Shown: piece by piece, positions 22,200 to 33,864 of the stretch | Position numbering within the stretch: the first letter of the stretch is position 1 | How the letters are laid out: the number at the start of each line of letters is the position of its first letter | Source of the DNA: Bactrocera neohumeralis | Taxonomy: Eukaryota > Arthropoda > Insecta > Diptera > Tephritidae | NCBI RefSeq assembly: GCF_024586455.1 | Contig: NW_026089663.1 | Span: 1-64,000, forward strand | Direction: 5' to 3' | DNA: 64,000 bases | Notes under the pieces: model-generated | What the model saw: the letters and a program-made list of their open reading frames with translations, nothing else | Databases searched by the model: none | Told to the model about the DNA's origin: nothing | Made by a program: the position numbers and the translations under genes

Positions 22200-24000
22200 T
22201 TCACGCACGTGAGGAAAATTCTCTGATTGCCATTCACTTGGGAGTGGCCAGAAATGATTCTTTTTCATATGACTTAAGTAGCTCACGACTTCCGGTTTCA
22301 GAAAATATTCGTTTGAAGGCGATCTAAAGTGAAAAGGCGAAACATACCCTCCGCAGGGTTGTGCGCTGGGTTGGGAGCTCGGCACGGAAAAAACACTACG
22401 AATGAAAAATTACCAAAAGACTCGAAGGATTGGCATGGCATAACAGTCGGTAACTTCAGCTTCCACGAGGAAACATCCCCAATTATGTTGAAGCTGATCG
22501 ACTTAGCCGGGTCCCGAAATATGGTTATCTAAAATACTAGATTCAAGGATAGAAAAAATCATCAAACTGCTTGGCTATCTCCGGATTGAAAAACAACCAA
22601 TCAGATCGATCATGTTGTGATAGCCGGAAGACACGTCTCCAGTGTTCTAGACGTGCGTACGCTCCGATGTCCTTATATCGACTCCGACCACTATCTTGTT
22701 GCAGCCAAGATTAGCACCCGCCTCTGTGCAGCAAAAAATGCACGTCAACAAACACAAGGAAGGTCCTACGTCGAAAAGCTGCAATAACAACAGACAGCCA
22801 AACGAATTTCTACCCGGCTTGCACTCCTGCTGTCTAAGAGCACTTATCAACAACTCGGTATAAGATAACTGTGTGACAGCATTTCATGCTCCTTACGTAC
22901 AGCTGCAAACGAAACCATTGGTTTTCGGACAATACAAACGAATAGCTGGTACGACGAGGAGTGCCGTGTCGCAGCGGAGAGAAAACAGACTGCCAACCTC
23001 GCAACGTTACGTTCGCCCGCAACACGTGCGGGACGGGATAGATGCTGAGAGTTGAAGAGGGAAGCGAGACGCATTTGCAGATAGAAAAAGAAAAAATCCG
23101 AATTGCGTGTGTATGAAAAGCTTGATAAGCTGGCCGACAGGGGTAACGCTCGAGAATTCTACTAAAAGATGCGACGGCTAACAGAAGGTTTCAGGACCGG
23201 AGCTTACACTTGTAGAACCCCCCAAGGCGATCCAACGACCGATGCCCAGAGCATACTAAAGTTATGAAGGGCACACTTCTCCAGCCTGCTAAATGGCAGT
23301 GAAAGTATAACGCCAGGAGACGGCGAACCCGATTCCCCAATCGCTGACGATGGAGCAGACGTTCCATTGCCCGACCATGAAGAAGTTCGAATGGCAATTA
23401 CCCGCCTGAAGAGCAACAAAGCGGCGGGGGGCCGATGGCTTGCGAACACGGCGGCTAAGAACTGATAAGGAGCATGCGTCAGCTTCATTCAATACACAAA
23501 AAGGGAGAGCTCACAATCTGGGGCAGCTTCCGTGGGATAAATAAATATCGCATATAAGGTTCTATCGAGCATATTGTGTGAAAGATTAAAGTCCATTGTC
23601 AACAAACTGATTGGGCCTTATCAGTGCCGCCATAGACCTAGAAAATCAACAACTAACCAGATATGCACCACGCGCCAAATCTTGGAATAGACCCGTAATG
23701 AGAGAATCGACAATCACCACCTTTTCGTCGATTTCAAAGCTGCTTTTGACAGCACGAAAATGAGCTGCCTTTATGCCGCGATGTCTGAATTTTGGATCCC
23801 CGTATGGACGAAAACACTCCAGCTATGAAAGTTTTCGACGCAATACCCGCCGGGGGAAGCAGAGGAAGATTAAGACTTTGGCTTTGGAAACGCCAATTGG
23901 CGCCAAATTGCAAAAAGAAGAGACGAATGGTTTCCTTGTTGTTGATAACTCATCTATAATTGCGTAAGCGGTCTCTACGCCAGTAAAGAAGAAAAATTCA

Positions 24001-24699
24001 TGACATACGACTTGATTTAGTGTAAAGGTACTGAAAAATTTAATTCGTCGAATTCGCTCCTGCAATGGAGGTCGTGGAGACCATTTGAATGGTGTTATCG
24101 TCAAAACTTAATTTTATCGATTGTACTTCACCACTTACATCTATTTATATTAGCAATAAAAATCATGTGTGCAGAAATTTTTTAGAATTTTTTAATTTAC
24201 AATTTCTTCGTTTTCTGCAGCCAACTTTAGTTTCTAACAAAATATATGGGCATGTGGAGTTTTTGAGAGTAAGTTGCCGTTGCCGCTTAAATTTAAGGGC
24301 GACAGTAAGTAGTATAATCAGAGCGCCTATTTATATGCACTAAAAATGTAAAGAAACTTCTTTTGACATCTGCAGATGACATGGAGCAGTATGAAAATAA
24401 ATTCCGAGAAATGTTTTCACGTATGAATCTGTACCTATAAATTTATCATTTATTTCTTTAAGGGTTTGTACCTCTTATTTATTCATCAAGGTTTTCAAAA
24501 TATGCTTAATTTTGTACAGTAGATATCGAGGTTCTCACTTCTTTGAAAAGGCGAACAGAATCTCTTGTATCTATACCTCGTGTTTCGAGTCTTACAATTA
24601 CAATTGTAAGGCTAAAAAAGTTCTACTTTATATAAGAGTGGTCTGTAATTAAGCGGTCTGACTTCAACAGATCCTGTCATCGTCACTATTAAGTGAATC
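24001..24699. other. Intergenic, nothing recognised
   Basis: About 700 bases without a recognisable reading frame or repeat boundary. Confidence 0.5.
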
Positions 24700-24836
24700 T
24701 ACAGGTAAGTGATTGGATTCCGACCTTTTGGTTGACGGTTTGCACCTTAAATTATTTCCCTGGCTTTGTTTCTTCCAAGTTGCAAGAGTATAAAATGTTC
24801 GGCTGCACCCGAACTTAACCCTTCCTTACTTATTAT
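24700..24836 (-). repeat. Repeat N family, terminal fragment
   Basis: The segment AAAATGTTCGGCTGCACCCG followed by AACTTAACCCTTCCTTACTT is the inverse of the repeat N start, with the same hairpin. The preceding 100 bases (TTGGATTCCGACC, TTTTGGTTGACGG) recur before the other minus-strand copies at 26.5, 30.6 and 39.3 kb. Confidence 0.65.
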
Positions 24837-24849
24837 TTAGTATTTTTAT

Positions 24850-26622
24850 ACTCGTACAACATGTCACTACAGGTTATAATAGTTTTATTCACCTAACGGT
24901 AGTACGTATCAACTTAAACTAATCGAGATAGATATACGGTTATATACATACACATATATGTATATAATTCGGGTGATTCGCGTAATTATCATAAAAACAT
25001 CTACCGACAGTGTGGAAGCGGATGAAATCCGGAGATAATCCCGCTTACTCCCCATATTGCGGTACTGTAAGAACTACTAAAAACGCAGTAAATAAGTAAC
25101 AAAATGCGCCAGATACATTAAATTTTAAGCCCGGGATGGTATGAAAAGGCTTTATGGGAGCCGGTGTGAAAATTGGACGATGGGCATGGCACCGCCCACT
25201 TTTGGCGCCTACTTCCTATATAACACAATTTTAAATTGCACTTGATTCTTTTACTTTCCAGTATACAAATCAGGAAGCAATTGGTATATCGGGATAAAAC
25301 TTAGCGCTATCAATTCCCTTAAGATATATCACCATATGACTAAAAAATTCTTAAATCTAACCAAAACAGTTTAAGCCATAGGTACCGAATGGTCCAAATG
25401 TATCTGTAGTTGACTTTTGACTGAAAATATCGGTCAATGTGTATTTGACTTTTAGATCAAACTGTTTGATTTGTATGATCAAACCTTAAAACTTAAATAA
25501 GATTCTTTAAATCCTTACCACTGGTTGGGGAAAATAAAGACCTTATTCAAGTGAGAAGTCATTCATTCTAATTTCATTTTTAAATTGTAAATCTTATATA
25601 CTATTTTTGAGTTCTTAGTTATCTAATTAAACATATGTATATGTACGTCACACCACATGGGGTTGTTTTCAACTATACAATACAATACATGTGTGTGTGT
25701 GTGTGTTGTCATATCATTTATGTTGCATGGTTTGGGCTGTTTTCAAGTGAACAAGTGCATTTGTAATCAATTGCCCAAACCTAAGTAAATATGTTTATAT
25801 TATATTTCTTGAGTGCATGCGTTTTGCATATAAATGCATACGTGCCTCATATATGTATGTTTGTTGCATATACATAAATGCATGTATATTTATGTTTTTA
25901 TTTATGTATGTTTTGTATTGCCTCTACATTATCTAATTTATGTCGACTTTATAACTTATTACAATAGCTAGAATATTTCTTATCTGTTTTGTAAAGAATA
26001 TAAAAATGTCTAAATGTTTTTGAAGCAATCAACATGTTCAATTTTGAGCAATGTGTGAGATATACTATATAACTGAAATTCAGACAGAAACTTTTCCTGA
26101 CAACACTATTTTAGTGTATCGAAACTGGATTAAATCGGGTTAATACTTCCCTGAGCCCCCATTCAAATAATATAAAGATTTTCGAACTTCCGGGTGACTT
26201 TACGCTGCATAGATCGATTAATATTTGAGTACGTTACAGTATATCTTCCTAAAATATATATCATTGGGCGAATACTTAACCTAAAGTCCATATAACTAAT
26301 ATTAGGATTTTCGAACATCCGGCTGACTTTACTTCATGTGATTGGTGATTGTATGTGAGGTGCCTTAATGAAACCCAGGGTAATGGTAATACATAGATAA
26401 AATCGGGTCGATACTACCCGAACTCCTATATATGTACTACACATAGTCATTTTCGTTTTTTTAACCAACCTTATGCCTAATTTGTAAATCAGTAAAAAAA
26501 AATTCTTGGATTCTGATCCTCTGGTTGACGTTTTACAACTTAAGGTATTTCTCTGACGATGATTTTTGAAAGTTGCAAAAGTTTAAAATGTTCGGTTGCA
26601 CCCGAACTTAGCCCTTTCTTGT
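24850..26622 (-). mobile_element. Repeat N-related element, subfamily 2, copy N4
   Basis: The left end is TTTTTATACTCGTACAACATG and the right end is the inverse of the N start (ATGTTCGGTTGCACCCGAAC then TTAGCCC). Blocks such as CATCTACCGACAGTGTGGAA and CGGATGAAATCCGGAGATAA recur at 29.9-30.1, 40.25 (inverse) and 54.35 kb. No protein is encoded. A GT microsatellite lies near 25693. Confidence 0.55.
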
Positions 26623-26837
26623 TATTATTGTTTCACGACTCCATAAATATTTTTTGTAAAACACATGTACATATATAGTATCGGGTGATTTTTTAAGAGC
26701 TTGATAACTTTTTTTAAAAAAAAAAAAACGCATAAAATTTGCAAAATCTCATCGGTTCTTTATTTGAAACGTTAGATTGGTTCATGACATTTACTTTTTG
26801 AAGATAATTTCATTTAAATGTTGACCGCGGCTGCGTC

Positions 26838-27308
26838 TTAGGTGGTCCATTCGGAAAGTCCAATTTTGGGCAACTTTTTCGAGCATTTCGGCCGGAATAG
26901 CCCGAATTTCTTCGGAAATGTTGTCTTCCAAAGCTGGAATAGTTGCTGGCTTATTTCTGTAGACTTTAGACTTGACGTAGCCCCACAAAAATAGTCTAAA
27001 GGCGTTAAATCGCATGATCTTGGTGGCCAACTTACGGGTCCATTTCTTGAGATGAATTGTTCTCCGAAGTTTTCCCTCAAAATGGCCATAGAATCGCGAG
27101 CTGTGTGGCATGTAGCGCCATCTTGTTGAAACCACATGTCAACCAAGTTCAGTTCTTCCATTTTTGGCAACAAAAAGTTTGTTAGCATCGAACGATAGCG
27201 ATCGCCATTCACCGTAACGTTGCGTCCAACAGCATCTTTGAAAAAATACGGTCCAATGATTCCACCAGCGTACAAACCACACCAAACAGTGCATTTTTCG
27301 GGATGCAT
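26838..27308 (-). pseudogene. Mariner/IS630-type transposase, C-terminal two thirds
   Basis: Reads VWCGLYAGGIIGPYFF, VTVNGDRYRSML, MWFQQDGATCHTARDSM (second catalytic Asp) and WPPRSCDLTPLDYF. The frame is then lost because the T run in the coding strand (A run near 26985) has five bases where the inverted arm has six. The N-terminal DNA-binding part and the first catalytic Asp are absent: coding sequence stops where the inverted arm begins. Same family as MLE1. Confidence 0.8.
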
Positions 27309-27312
27309 GGGC

Positions 27313-27662
27313 AGTTGGCCACCAAGATCATGCGATTTAACGCCTTTAGACTATTTTTTGTGGGGCTACGTCAAGTCTAAAGTCTACAGAAATAAGCCAG
27401 CAACTATTCCATCTTTGGAAGACAACATTTCCGAAGAAATTCGGGCTATTCCGGCCGAAATGCTCGAAAAAGTTGCCCAAAATTGGACTTTCCGAATGGA
27501 CCACCTAAGACGCAGCCGCGGTCAACATTTAAATGAAATTATCTTCAAAAAGAAAATGTCATGAACCAATCTAACGTTTCAAATAAAGAACCGATGAGAT
27601 TTTGCAAATTTTATGCGTTTTTTTTTTTAAAAAAGTTATCAAGCTCTTAAAAAATCACCCGA
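27313..27662 (+). repeat. Inverted second copy of the transposon's 3' arm
   Basis: On the plus strand this arm reads WPPRSCDLTPLDYFLWGYVK and goes on in frame to RGQHLNEIIFKKKMS, so it preserves the C-terminal frame that the main copy has lost. Confidence 0.85.
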
Positions 27663-27664
27663 TA

Positions 27665-28249
27665 CAATACCATTTAAATTTTCACAGTACGAGTAGATAA
27701 AAAATGAGTTGTTGGGTGCGATCGGAACTTTACTATGAATGAGTAAAGTTCGATTAACAAGAACTGAATTCGAATGTTAACTATCAAAGTTAGGTTAGGC
27801 TTACGCATATATGAACTGATAGCGATTTAGACTTTGAACCTTTTTTATAGCAAATAAAATTTCCTACAAATTTTTCATGTACATTTTTTCTATAGCTCCT
27901 CCCATTTACGAGATATATACAAAAAAAAATGCGAAATTCTTGGAACAATCGGGTTTGGAGCCCCGTACTACCTCGCTGGTGTGAGTTACGACTTTGTTGC
28001 ACTGGGCACTTTTGTAGAGTGAACAATTCTGAGAAATATGCGTCTAAATTCATAGCGATGCCATAAAATACCTCTGATATGTAGGAATTTAAAGACAAAA
28101 AATCACGATTGTAGTGTATTTTCTATGGAAAATTTTTACATGCCTTGGTCCAGTTCTTAATGTTAACATTAAGGGCAAACATTTTCAGGGAATATTTTTT
28201 AGGGTATTTCCAAGGAATTTCGTGACGGGATAAAAATAAAGAGAAAATA
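27665..28249. other. Intergenic, nothing recognised
   Basis: No coding or repeat signature that I can name. Confidence 0.5.
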
Positions 28250-28486
28250 CGGCATATTTTACAGTACTACTACGATAAAGGCAAAAATGCATCTCAAGCC
28301 GCCAATAAAATTTGTGCAGTTTGTGGTCCCGATACAGTTTCCATTTCCACCCCACAACGATGCGCCACGCTCCGGAAGGCCTGTCGTCGAAAATTGTGAT
28401 AAAATCGCTGAATTGGTCGAAAGAGACCGGCATAGTAGCAGCCGTAGCATCGGTCAAAAGCTGGGCATGAGTCATCAAAAATTCAT
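28250..28486 (+). pseudogene. Mariner transposase N-terminal fragment
   Basis: Reads YYYDKGKNASQAANKICAV then DAPRSGRPVVENCDKIAELV and GQKLGMSHQ, the helix-turn-helix region of mariner transposases. About 15 codons between the two blocks are missing (expected WF-RFRSGNFD-type sequence). The fragment stops before the catalytic domain and no TIR is seen. Confidence 0.75.
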
Positions 28487-28877
28487 TTCAATTTCAATAA
28501 ATAAAAATTCAATAAAAATACCGCAAGACTTTTTTGACAACCCATTATGTATGTATACCCATCATTATTCAACGGTAAACTTTTGGTCATCACAAAGATT
28601 ACCGGATATATTCTTAAAGTAACCCTTTTGAATGAAAACTATAAAGTGGAAATGATCCTGATGCCAATGAAACCATCTTAGTATACGACTCTATTCTGAA
28701 AGCTAGAGTTTCCAATTCGTTTAGCTATCGCCATATCTATAAATACATATGTAAGTCTAAAGTCCAACCAATGTCCATTTGCTGTTTGTATTTGGAAAAT
28801 TCATGTTTTCTGCAAATACATATTGTATTCTCACGTGCAAGAAAACGATCGAATTAATCACAATTATAAATTCATCT

Positions 28878-28925
28878 GTTCACAAGTAAGGAAGGCTTAA
28901 GTTCGGGTGTAACATTTTGTACAAA
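28878..28925 (+). repeat. Repeat N start, isolated fragment
   Basis: ACAAGTAAGGAAGGCTTAAG followed by TTCGGGTGTAACATTTTGTA; only the first 50 bases of repeat N are present. Confidence 0.6.
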
Positions 28926-29455
28926 AAAAAAAAACAAAAAAATTTATATAATAACAAATACCACATATAATTTATTTTTTTTAATTAGAACATTTACATA
29001 TTAATATATTTTATTTTATAATAATTTTTAAAAAAAAATTGTACTAAGTCTGGAAACTCTAGTAACTAAATAAAAAAATAACTCATACCACTACGTTCAA
29101 ATGGGCCCTATTTTGTCGCTCATAAAATTTAGGCATTTTAATTAAAACGTCAACATTTACTCCGATTGAAAATTATTATATATTGGTAATTTAATATGTG
29201 GTGGAAATATTTATATCTTTTTTATAAATTTATGGTATTTTAAAACCACTGACTTTTGTTCTTTCAATACTCTTTAAGACATTTATTTGTTAGCTCTCAA
29301 TTAATAAATGTTTTTAATCATTTTCCATTGAAAATTAATGCAATGACGCGCTACATCACAAAAAGTTTAACCAAATATAATATACATTTAAATTTCTTTA
29401 ATTTTCGTTGTTTTACATATTTTATTAGTGATCTTGAATGGCGGCAACCAATCTC
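28926..29455. other. Very AT-rich intergenic, nothing recognised
   Basis: A/T homopolymer-rich DNA without a recognisable frame. Confidence 0.6.
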
Positions 29456-29459
29456 TCCG

Positions 29460-30722
29460 TTTACATACTTTTATACTGTTGCAACCTGTTGCTACAGCGT
29501 ACATACAAGTATACTAGTTTCGTTCACCAAATGGATGTATGTATGTATCACCAAAAACTAAGCGAGATAGATAGGGTTATATATATATGTATAGAAATGA
29601 TCAGAATGACAAAAAACTGAAATCCGAGTGACTGTTAGTCTAACCGTTCGTTCAAGCCGTAACTTGAGTAAAAACTGAGATATCTTGATGAAATTTGGCA
29701 TGCGGATTTCTTCCTATAAAGAAGTTCGTAGAAGGATATAATAGACCACTGCCACGCCCACAAATCGCTATTAATCGAAAAAGTATAAAGTGCCATAACT
29801 AATCACTAAACTAAGATATAAAACTGTAATTTGGCACAGGGGATCGCAGTAGCACGGGGCACCTGTGAGCAAAAAGTTTTGCCAAAGTAGATACACCCAC
29901 CTCTAGTAAGTTTAATGTACATATGTATGTATCTCCTAAACAAATAAAGTTATAATAATCAATTTCCGAGCTTATATTACCAGAACTATCGATTGGATAG
30001 TGTGAAAGTGGATAAAATCGGAAGATAACCCCTCTCACTCCCCATATAATGGTCCTGTTCAAACTATTAAAAGAGCAATAAATTAATAACTAATTACGCC
30101 AATGACATTAAATTCTATCTCCGTGATGAGAGGGCTTCACATATTCGGGACCCGACCAAACAATTTCGATTAAGTTAAGTGCGTGCATTCTTCTTATACA
30201 CATTCACAGTCTGAAAATGTGTGAAATCGGAATACAGCTACAAGTTACATCCCATATAGCACATTTTTAAATTCCTTTTGATTCTTTCAGTTTCCAATAT
30301 ATAAATCAAGAAGTAATTAACATAACGGGATAAAGTTCAGACAGAATATTTTCCTGACAATAGTATTTCTATGAGTGAAATATGCGTTGAATCAATACTA
30401 CTTCCGTAAGCCTATGTATATCTAATCTAAAGATTTTCGAGCAACCAGGTGACTTTACACTGGTGGTCCACGGGCACTGCGCTTATCTGGTGGCGTTGAC
30501 TACCGGTGGTTTACAGGCAAATTCATTTCATTCCATATACTTTGTATAATTATTTTCGTTTTTCTAACAAACCCTATGTCGAATCTGTCGGTCAGTGTAT
30601 AAGTTATATACAGTATATGTATAGATAAAATTACTCGGACTCCGATCCTCTGGTATTATCTTTTTGCTTTGATTCCTGCGAGTTGTATAAAATTTTCGGT
30701 TGCACCTGAACTTGGCCCTTTC
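29460..30722 (-). mobile_element. Repeat N-related element, subfamily 2, copy N5
   Basis: It begins ACTTTTATACTGTTGCAACC and ends with the inverse N start (TTTTCGGTTGCACCTGAACT). Interior blocks match copies N4 and N9, e.g. AACTGTAATTTGGCACAGGG and GTGTGAAAGTGGATAAAATC. Non-coding. Confidence 0.55.
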
Positions 30723-31197
30723 TTACCTGCATACAATTAAACCCACTCCAGAGGTAAAGAGATGCCCAATTCACCTGTCTTTGGAAATAATAAAGCAATT
30801 ACTAAACGTTAAAGCCTCCCGATCTTTGAAAGTTGACTGCTATCAAACTAATAGAAACGTCAATGAATTTAATCAATGTTGCTGGAAAAGAACAATGCAT
30901 GAGTTGTCCAGTTTCCGTGTATTATATATTTGGCAGATGTTTTTATAGTCAATTGACCTGAAACTCCTTTCGAGATAATCTCATTTTCATTAATACTCAT
31001 TCCTTCGACTGAGTCTAGCTAATTAGCGGCTGATTGGATGATCTCAGTTGGGATTCGACTGAGCATAAGGTCATTGGAATTATTCGTCTCTTCGTTGGAC
31101 CGAAATAAATAATCGCATATTTGGGAACTTCCTCTGAAGTACCAGATACCACATGTTTTATTGCAAGAGCAAAGGCCTGATTTTCCCTTTGCCTCAT
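30723..31197. other. Intergenic, nothing recognised
   Basis: About 470 bases with no supported feature. Confidence 0.5.
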
Positions 31198-31199
31198 TA

Positions 31200-32248
31200 C
31201 CAGGTTGTTCAATAAGTTTTATGATTCAAAATACCCTTTATTATTCAGTATAATCTCTAACGATTTTTTAATCTGTGGATCCCATCCCTGAAGTAAGAAT
31301 CTGAAAGGTCTGCAAAATACTCTTCAACAGCCTTTTATGACCTCTTCATTTGATGAAAAATAATTGCCACGCATAAATTTTTTGAGTTCTGGAAACAAAT
31401 AGAAGTCACTGAGGGCCAAATCTGGTCAATACAGTGGATGCTCTAACATTTCGAACTTTAATTCATGGATTTTAGCCATTGCCAAAATGCTCTTGTAACA
31501 CTGTGCATTATCCTGATAAAAAAGGAGTTTTTCTTCTGCAAACCGGGTCTTTTTTCATGAATTTTTTCCTTCAACTGGTCCAAAAGGTTGCAATAATACT
31601 CACAATTAATTGTTTTATCAGTTCGCAAATAATTTACACACAAAATTCCTCTCGCATCCCAAAACCTGATGCCATAATCTTCTTGGCCAATTTCTGGACA
31701 CGAGCTCGTTTCGACGCCGAATAATCAGGTTTACACCACTCTTTAGCCTCTTGTTTTGATTCAGGATCATGGAGATAGATCCAAGTTTCATCCATAGTGA
31801 TGAATCGACGCTCAAAATCCACTTTATTCTTTTTAAAACGCTCCAAATATTGCTGAGAAAGTCGCATTCGAATGTGTCACACTTCCAAAACCATATCCTG
31901 TATTTTGGCTATGATTTTTGATGTTGATGCGCTTTTTGGATCATGTGGATTGTCTTCAAGACATGTACGACCACGCTTAAATTCAGCAACCCATCTTTCT
32001 ACTGTTACATTTGCAGGTAAACAATTATCATTACTTCGTGATTTTCTTTTAGTGCTATACCTTCCAAAAATAATAATTTTATCAGTGCACGATATTCGAT
32101 ATTTTCCATTGTAAAAAATTTAGTGACACGGCGACACTAAATGAAACTTCACATACGTTGATATGAAAATTTTACCAACAAATTAAAAAAAATCGGCTAG
32201 TACCAACGCCTTTTCTTATCGAACGACAAAACTTATTGAACACCCTAG
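31200..32248 (-). mobile_element. Irritans-type mariner, decayed
   Basis: Flanked by TA on each side (31198-31199, 32249-32250). The TIRs are CCAGGTTGTTCAATAAGTTT on the left and CTAGGGTGTTCAATAAGTTT on the reverse-complemented right. At 1049 bp it is somewhat shorter than a usual mariner of about 1.3 kb. Confidence 0.85.
31260..32109 (-). pseudogene. Mariner transposase, irritans subfamily, broken
   Basis: It starts MENIEYRALIKLLFLEG near 32109. After a shift come VTVERWVAEFKRGRTCLEDN and SASTSKIIAKIQDMVLE, the DNA-binding half. At 31634-31867 it reads RRFITMDETWIYLHDPESKQ, with the first catalytic Asp in DETWI. At 31458-31643 it reads DKTINCEYYCNLLDQLKEKI and KRPGLQKKNSF, after which the frame shifts. 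The following HQDNA-type block and YSPDLAPSDF-type block are only partly readable. At least three frame breaks. Confidence 0.8.
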
Positions 32249-32249
32249 T

Positions 32250-33105
32250 ATTTCTACAAATTCACAGAATTTCAAAATCAAAGGGGAACCAACTAAGGTG
32301 CTGTAAGCATCCCGCATCACCGACTGGTGAGAATTTATTCAAATCACCAAATTATATAATCGGTATGCCACCAAAGGGGTTGCCTATTTTAAGTATTTGT
32401 TTTAATGCGTCATAAGCAGAACTAAACATACGAGTTTACCATCGATAATTCATCAAATAAGATTAGTTTGTTTATTCATATTTTCAATCAAACCGTTCAT
32501 CAATCAATAAAGCATTGAGAACTCCACCCGTTGGTAATTTAAATTTTTGAAATTTTGGTAAATTAATTATTTAATATTTTGGTTTCTCTGTGTATTTTTA
32601 ATATTATGTAGTCGAAAAAGTCTTTGCGTATTTTTTCAATAGATATCGTTACAATCGTATATCTGTGGCAACTCCGCCTGCAACAAATTCCACCATAGCA
32701 TAATTACAGCTGTTGAGCTGAATTGCCGCTACGACTCTTATGCCACTGAACAATTACAGATGTTTGGCTGAATTGAAGTTACGATTCTCATGCCACTGAA
32801 CAGTTATTATTCTAGCAACTTCTGACGCTACCAGAATATCATTCTAGAAATTCTAACGCAACCACACGCTAACTCATTTTATGAACACAAATAAAAAACG
32901 TTTATTTTTCAAAGTGTTATTGTATAAGAGTCATTGGATAATATTGGAGTAATAAAGGCTTTTAATGCTGAGGATTGCGTCAAACTATTCCCAATAGTAT
33001 TCACATGCTACTATATGTAACACAAAAATTACACTCGATCACTTATCTGTTCGCCATGAGCAAAATCAACAAGACCAAAGGGTAGCAAAGATGCAACAAC
33101 AGCGG
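32250..33105. other. Intergenic with a ~47-bp imperfect tandem repeat
   Basis: GAGCTGAATTGCCGCTACGA and GGCTGAATTGAAGTTACGAT begin two units near 32718-32811, each ending ATGCCACTGAACA. Otherwise nothing recognised. Confidence 0.5.
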
Positions 33106-33150
33106 GGAGACAACCTTCTTCTTCTTCTTCTCAATTGGCGTAGACACCGC

Positions 33151-33864
33151 TTACGCTATTATAGCCGAGGTAACAACAGCGCGCCAGTCGTTTCTTCTTT
33201 TCGCTACCTGGCGCCAATTGCATATTCCAAGCGTAGCCAGGTCCTTCTCCACTCGGTCGTTCCAACGGAGTGGAGATCTTCCTCTTCCTCCGCTTCCCCC
33301 GGCGGGTACTGCGTCGAATACTTTCAGAGCTAGAGTGTTTTCGTCCATCCGAACAACACGACCTAGCCAGCGTAGGCGCTGTCTTTTAATTCGCTGAACT
33401 ATGTCAATGTCTTCGTATATCTCGTACAGCTCATCGTTCCATCGAATACGATATTCACCGTGGTCAATGCGCAACGGACCATACATCTTTCGCAGAACCT
33501 TTCCCTCGAAAACTCGCAACGTCGACTCATCAGTTGCTGACATCGTCCAAGCCTCTGCACGATATAGCAGGACGGGAATTATGAGTGACTTATAGAGTTT
33601 GGTTCTTGTTTGTCGAGAGAGGACTTTGCTTCTCAATTGCCTACTCAGTCCGAAGTAGCACCTGTTGGCAAGAGAAATCCTGCGTTGGATTTCTAGGCTG
33701 ACATTGTTGGTGGTGTTTACGCTGGTTCCAAGATAGACGAACTTATCTACGACTTCAAAGTTATGACTGTCAACAGTGACGTGAGAGCCAAGTCGCAAGT
33801 GCGACGACTGTTTGTTTGATGACAGGAGATATTTCGTCTTGGCCTCGTTCACTGCAAAAACCAA
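33151..33864 (-). pseudogene. LINE-R copy E, C-terminal region
   Basis: 237 codons remain open: VNEAKTKYLLSSNKQSSHLR, FVYLGTSVNTTNNVSLEIQ, SLIIPVLLYRAEAWTM, RWLGRVVRMDENT, SPLRWNDRVEKDLATLG. It is one of the best-preserved C-terminal regions in the window, but the RT catalytic core is missing. Confidence 0.85.

Larger units (their letters stand above)
21097..24000 (+). mobile_element. LINE-R copy D, heavily decayed, split by repeat N2
   Basis: Its first 20 bases (GGAGGATGAAATCATGTGTA) match the 5' end of copies A and F. Repeat N2 interrupts right after them. LINE sequence resumes at 22200 (TTCACGCACGTGAGG) and runs, with large deletions, to the typical 3' end near 23985 (GCGTAAGCGG, CTCTACGCC). 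Endonuclease, linker and RT pieces are readable only in short frames, e.g. SVLDVRT near 22640 and FDSTK-like sequence near 23740. The C-terminal half of the RT, including YADD, is gone. Confidence 0.8.
26681..27662 (-). mobile_element. Tc1/mariner-type transposon with one end duplicated in inverse
   Basis: Both ends are TCGGGTGATTTTTTAAGAGC in inverted orientation and sit beside TA dinucleotides (26679-26680, 27663-27664), the usual target of this superfamily. The inverted identity does not stop at a short TIR: 26681-27032 and 27313-27662 are inverse copies of each other for about 350 bp, including transposase C-terminal coding sequence. Only 280 bp in between is single-copy. Confidence 0.85.

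Noticed and set aside
29811..30062. 83-codon minus-strand frame
   Set aside because: It lies wholly inside repeat N subfamily 2 and is not kept open in the other copies.
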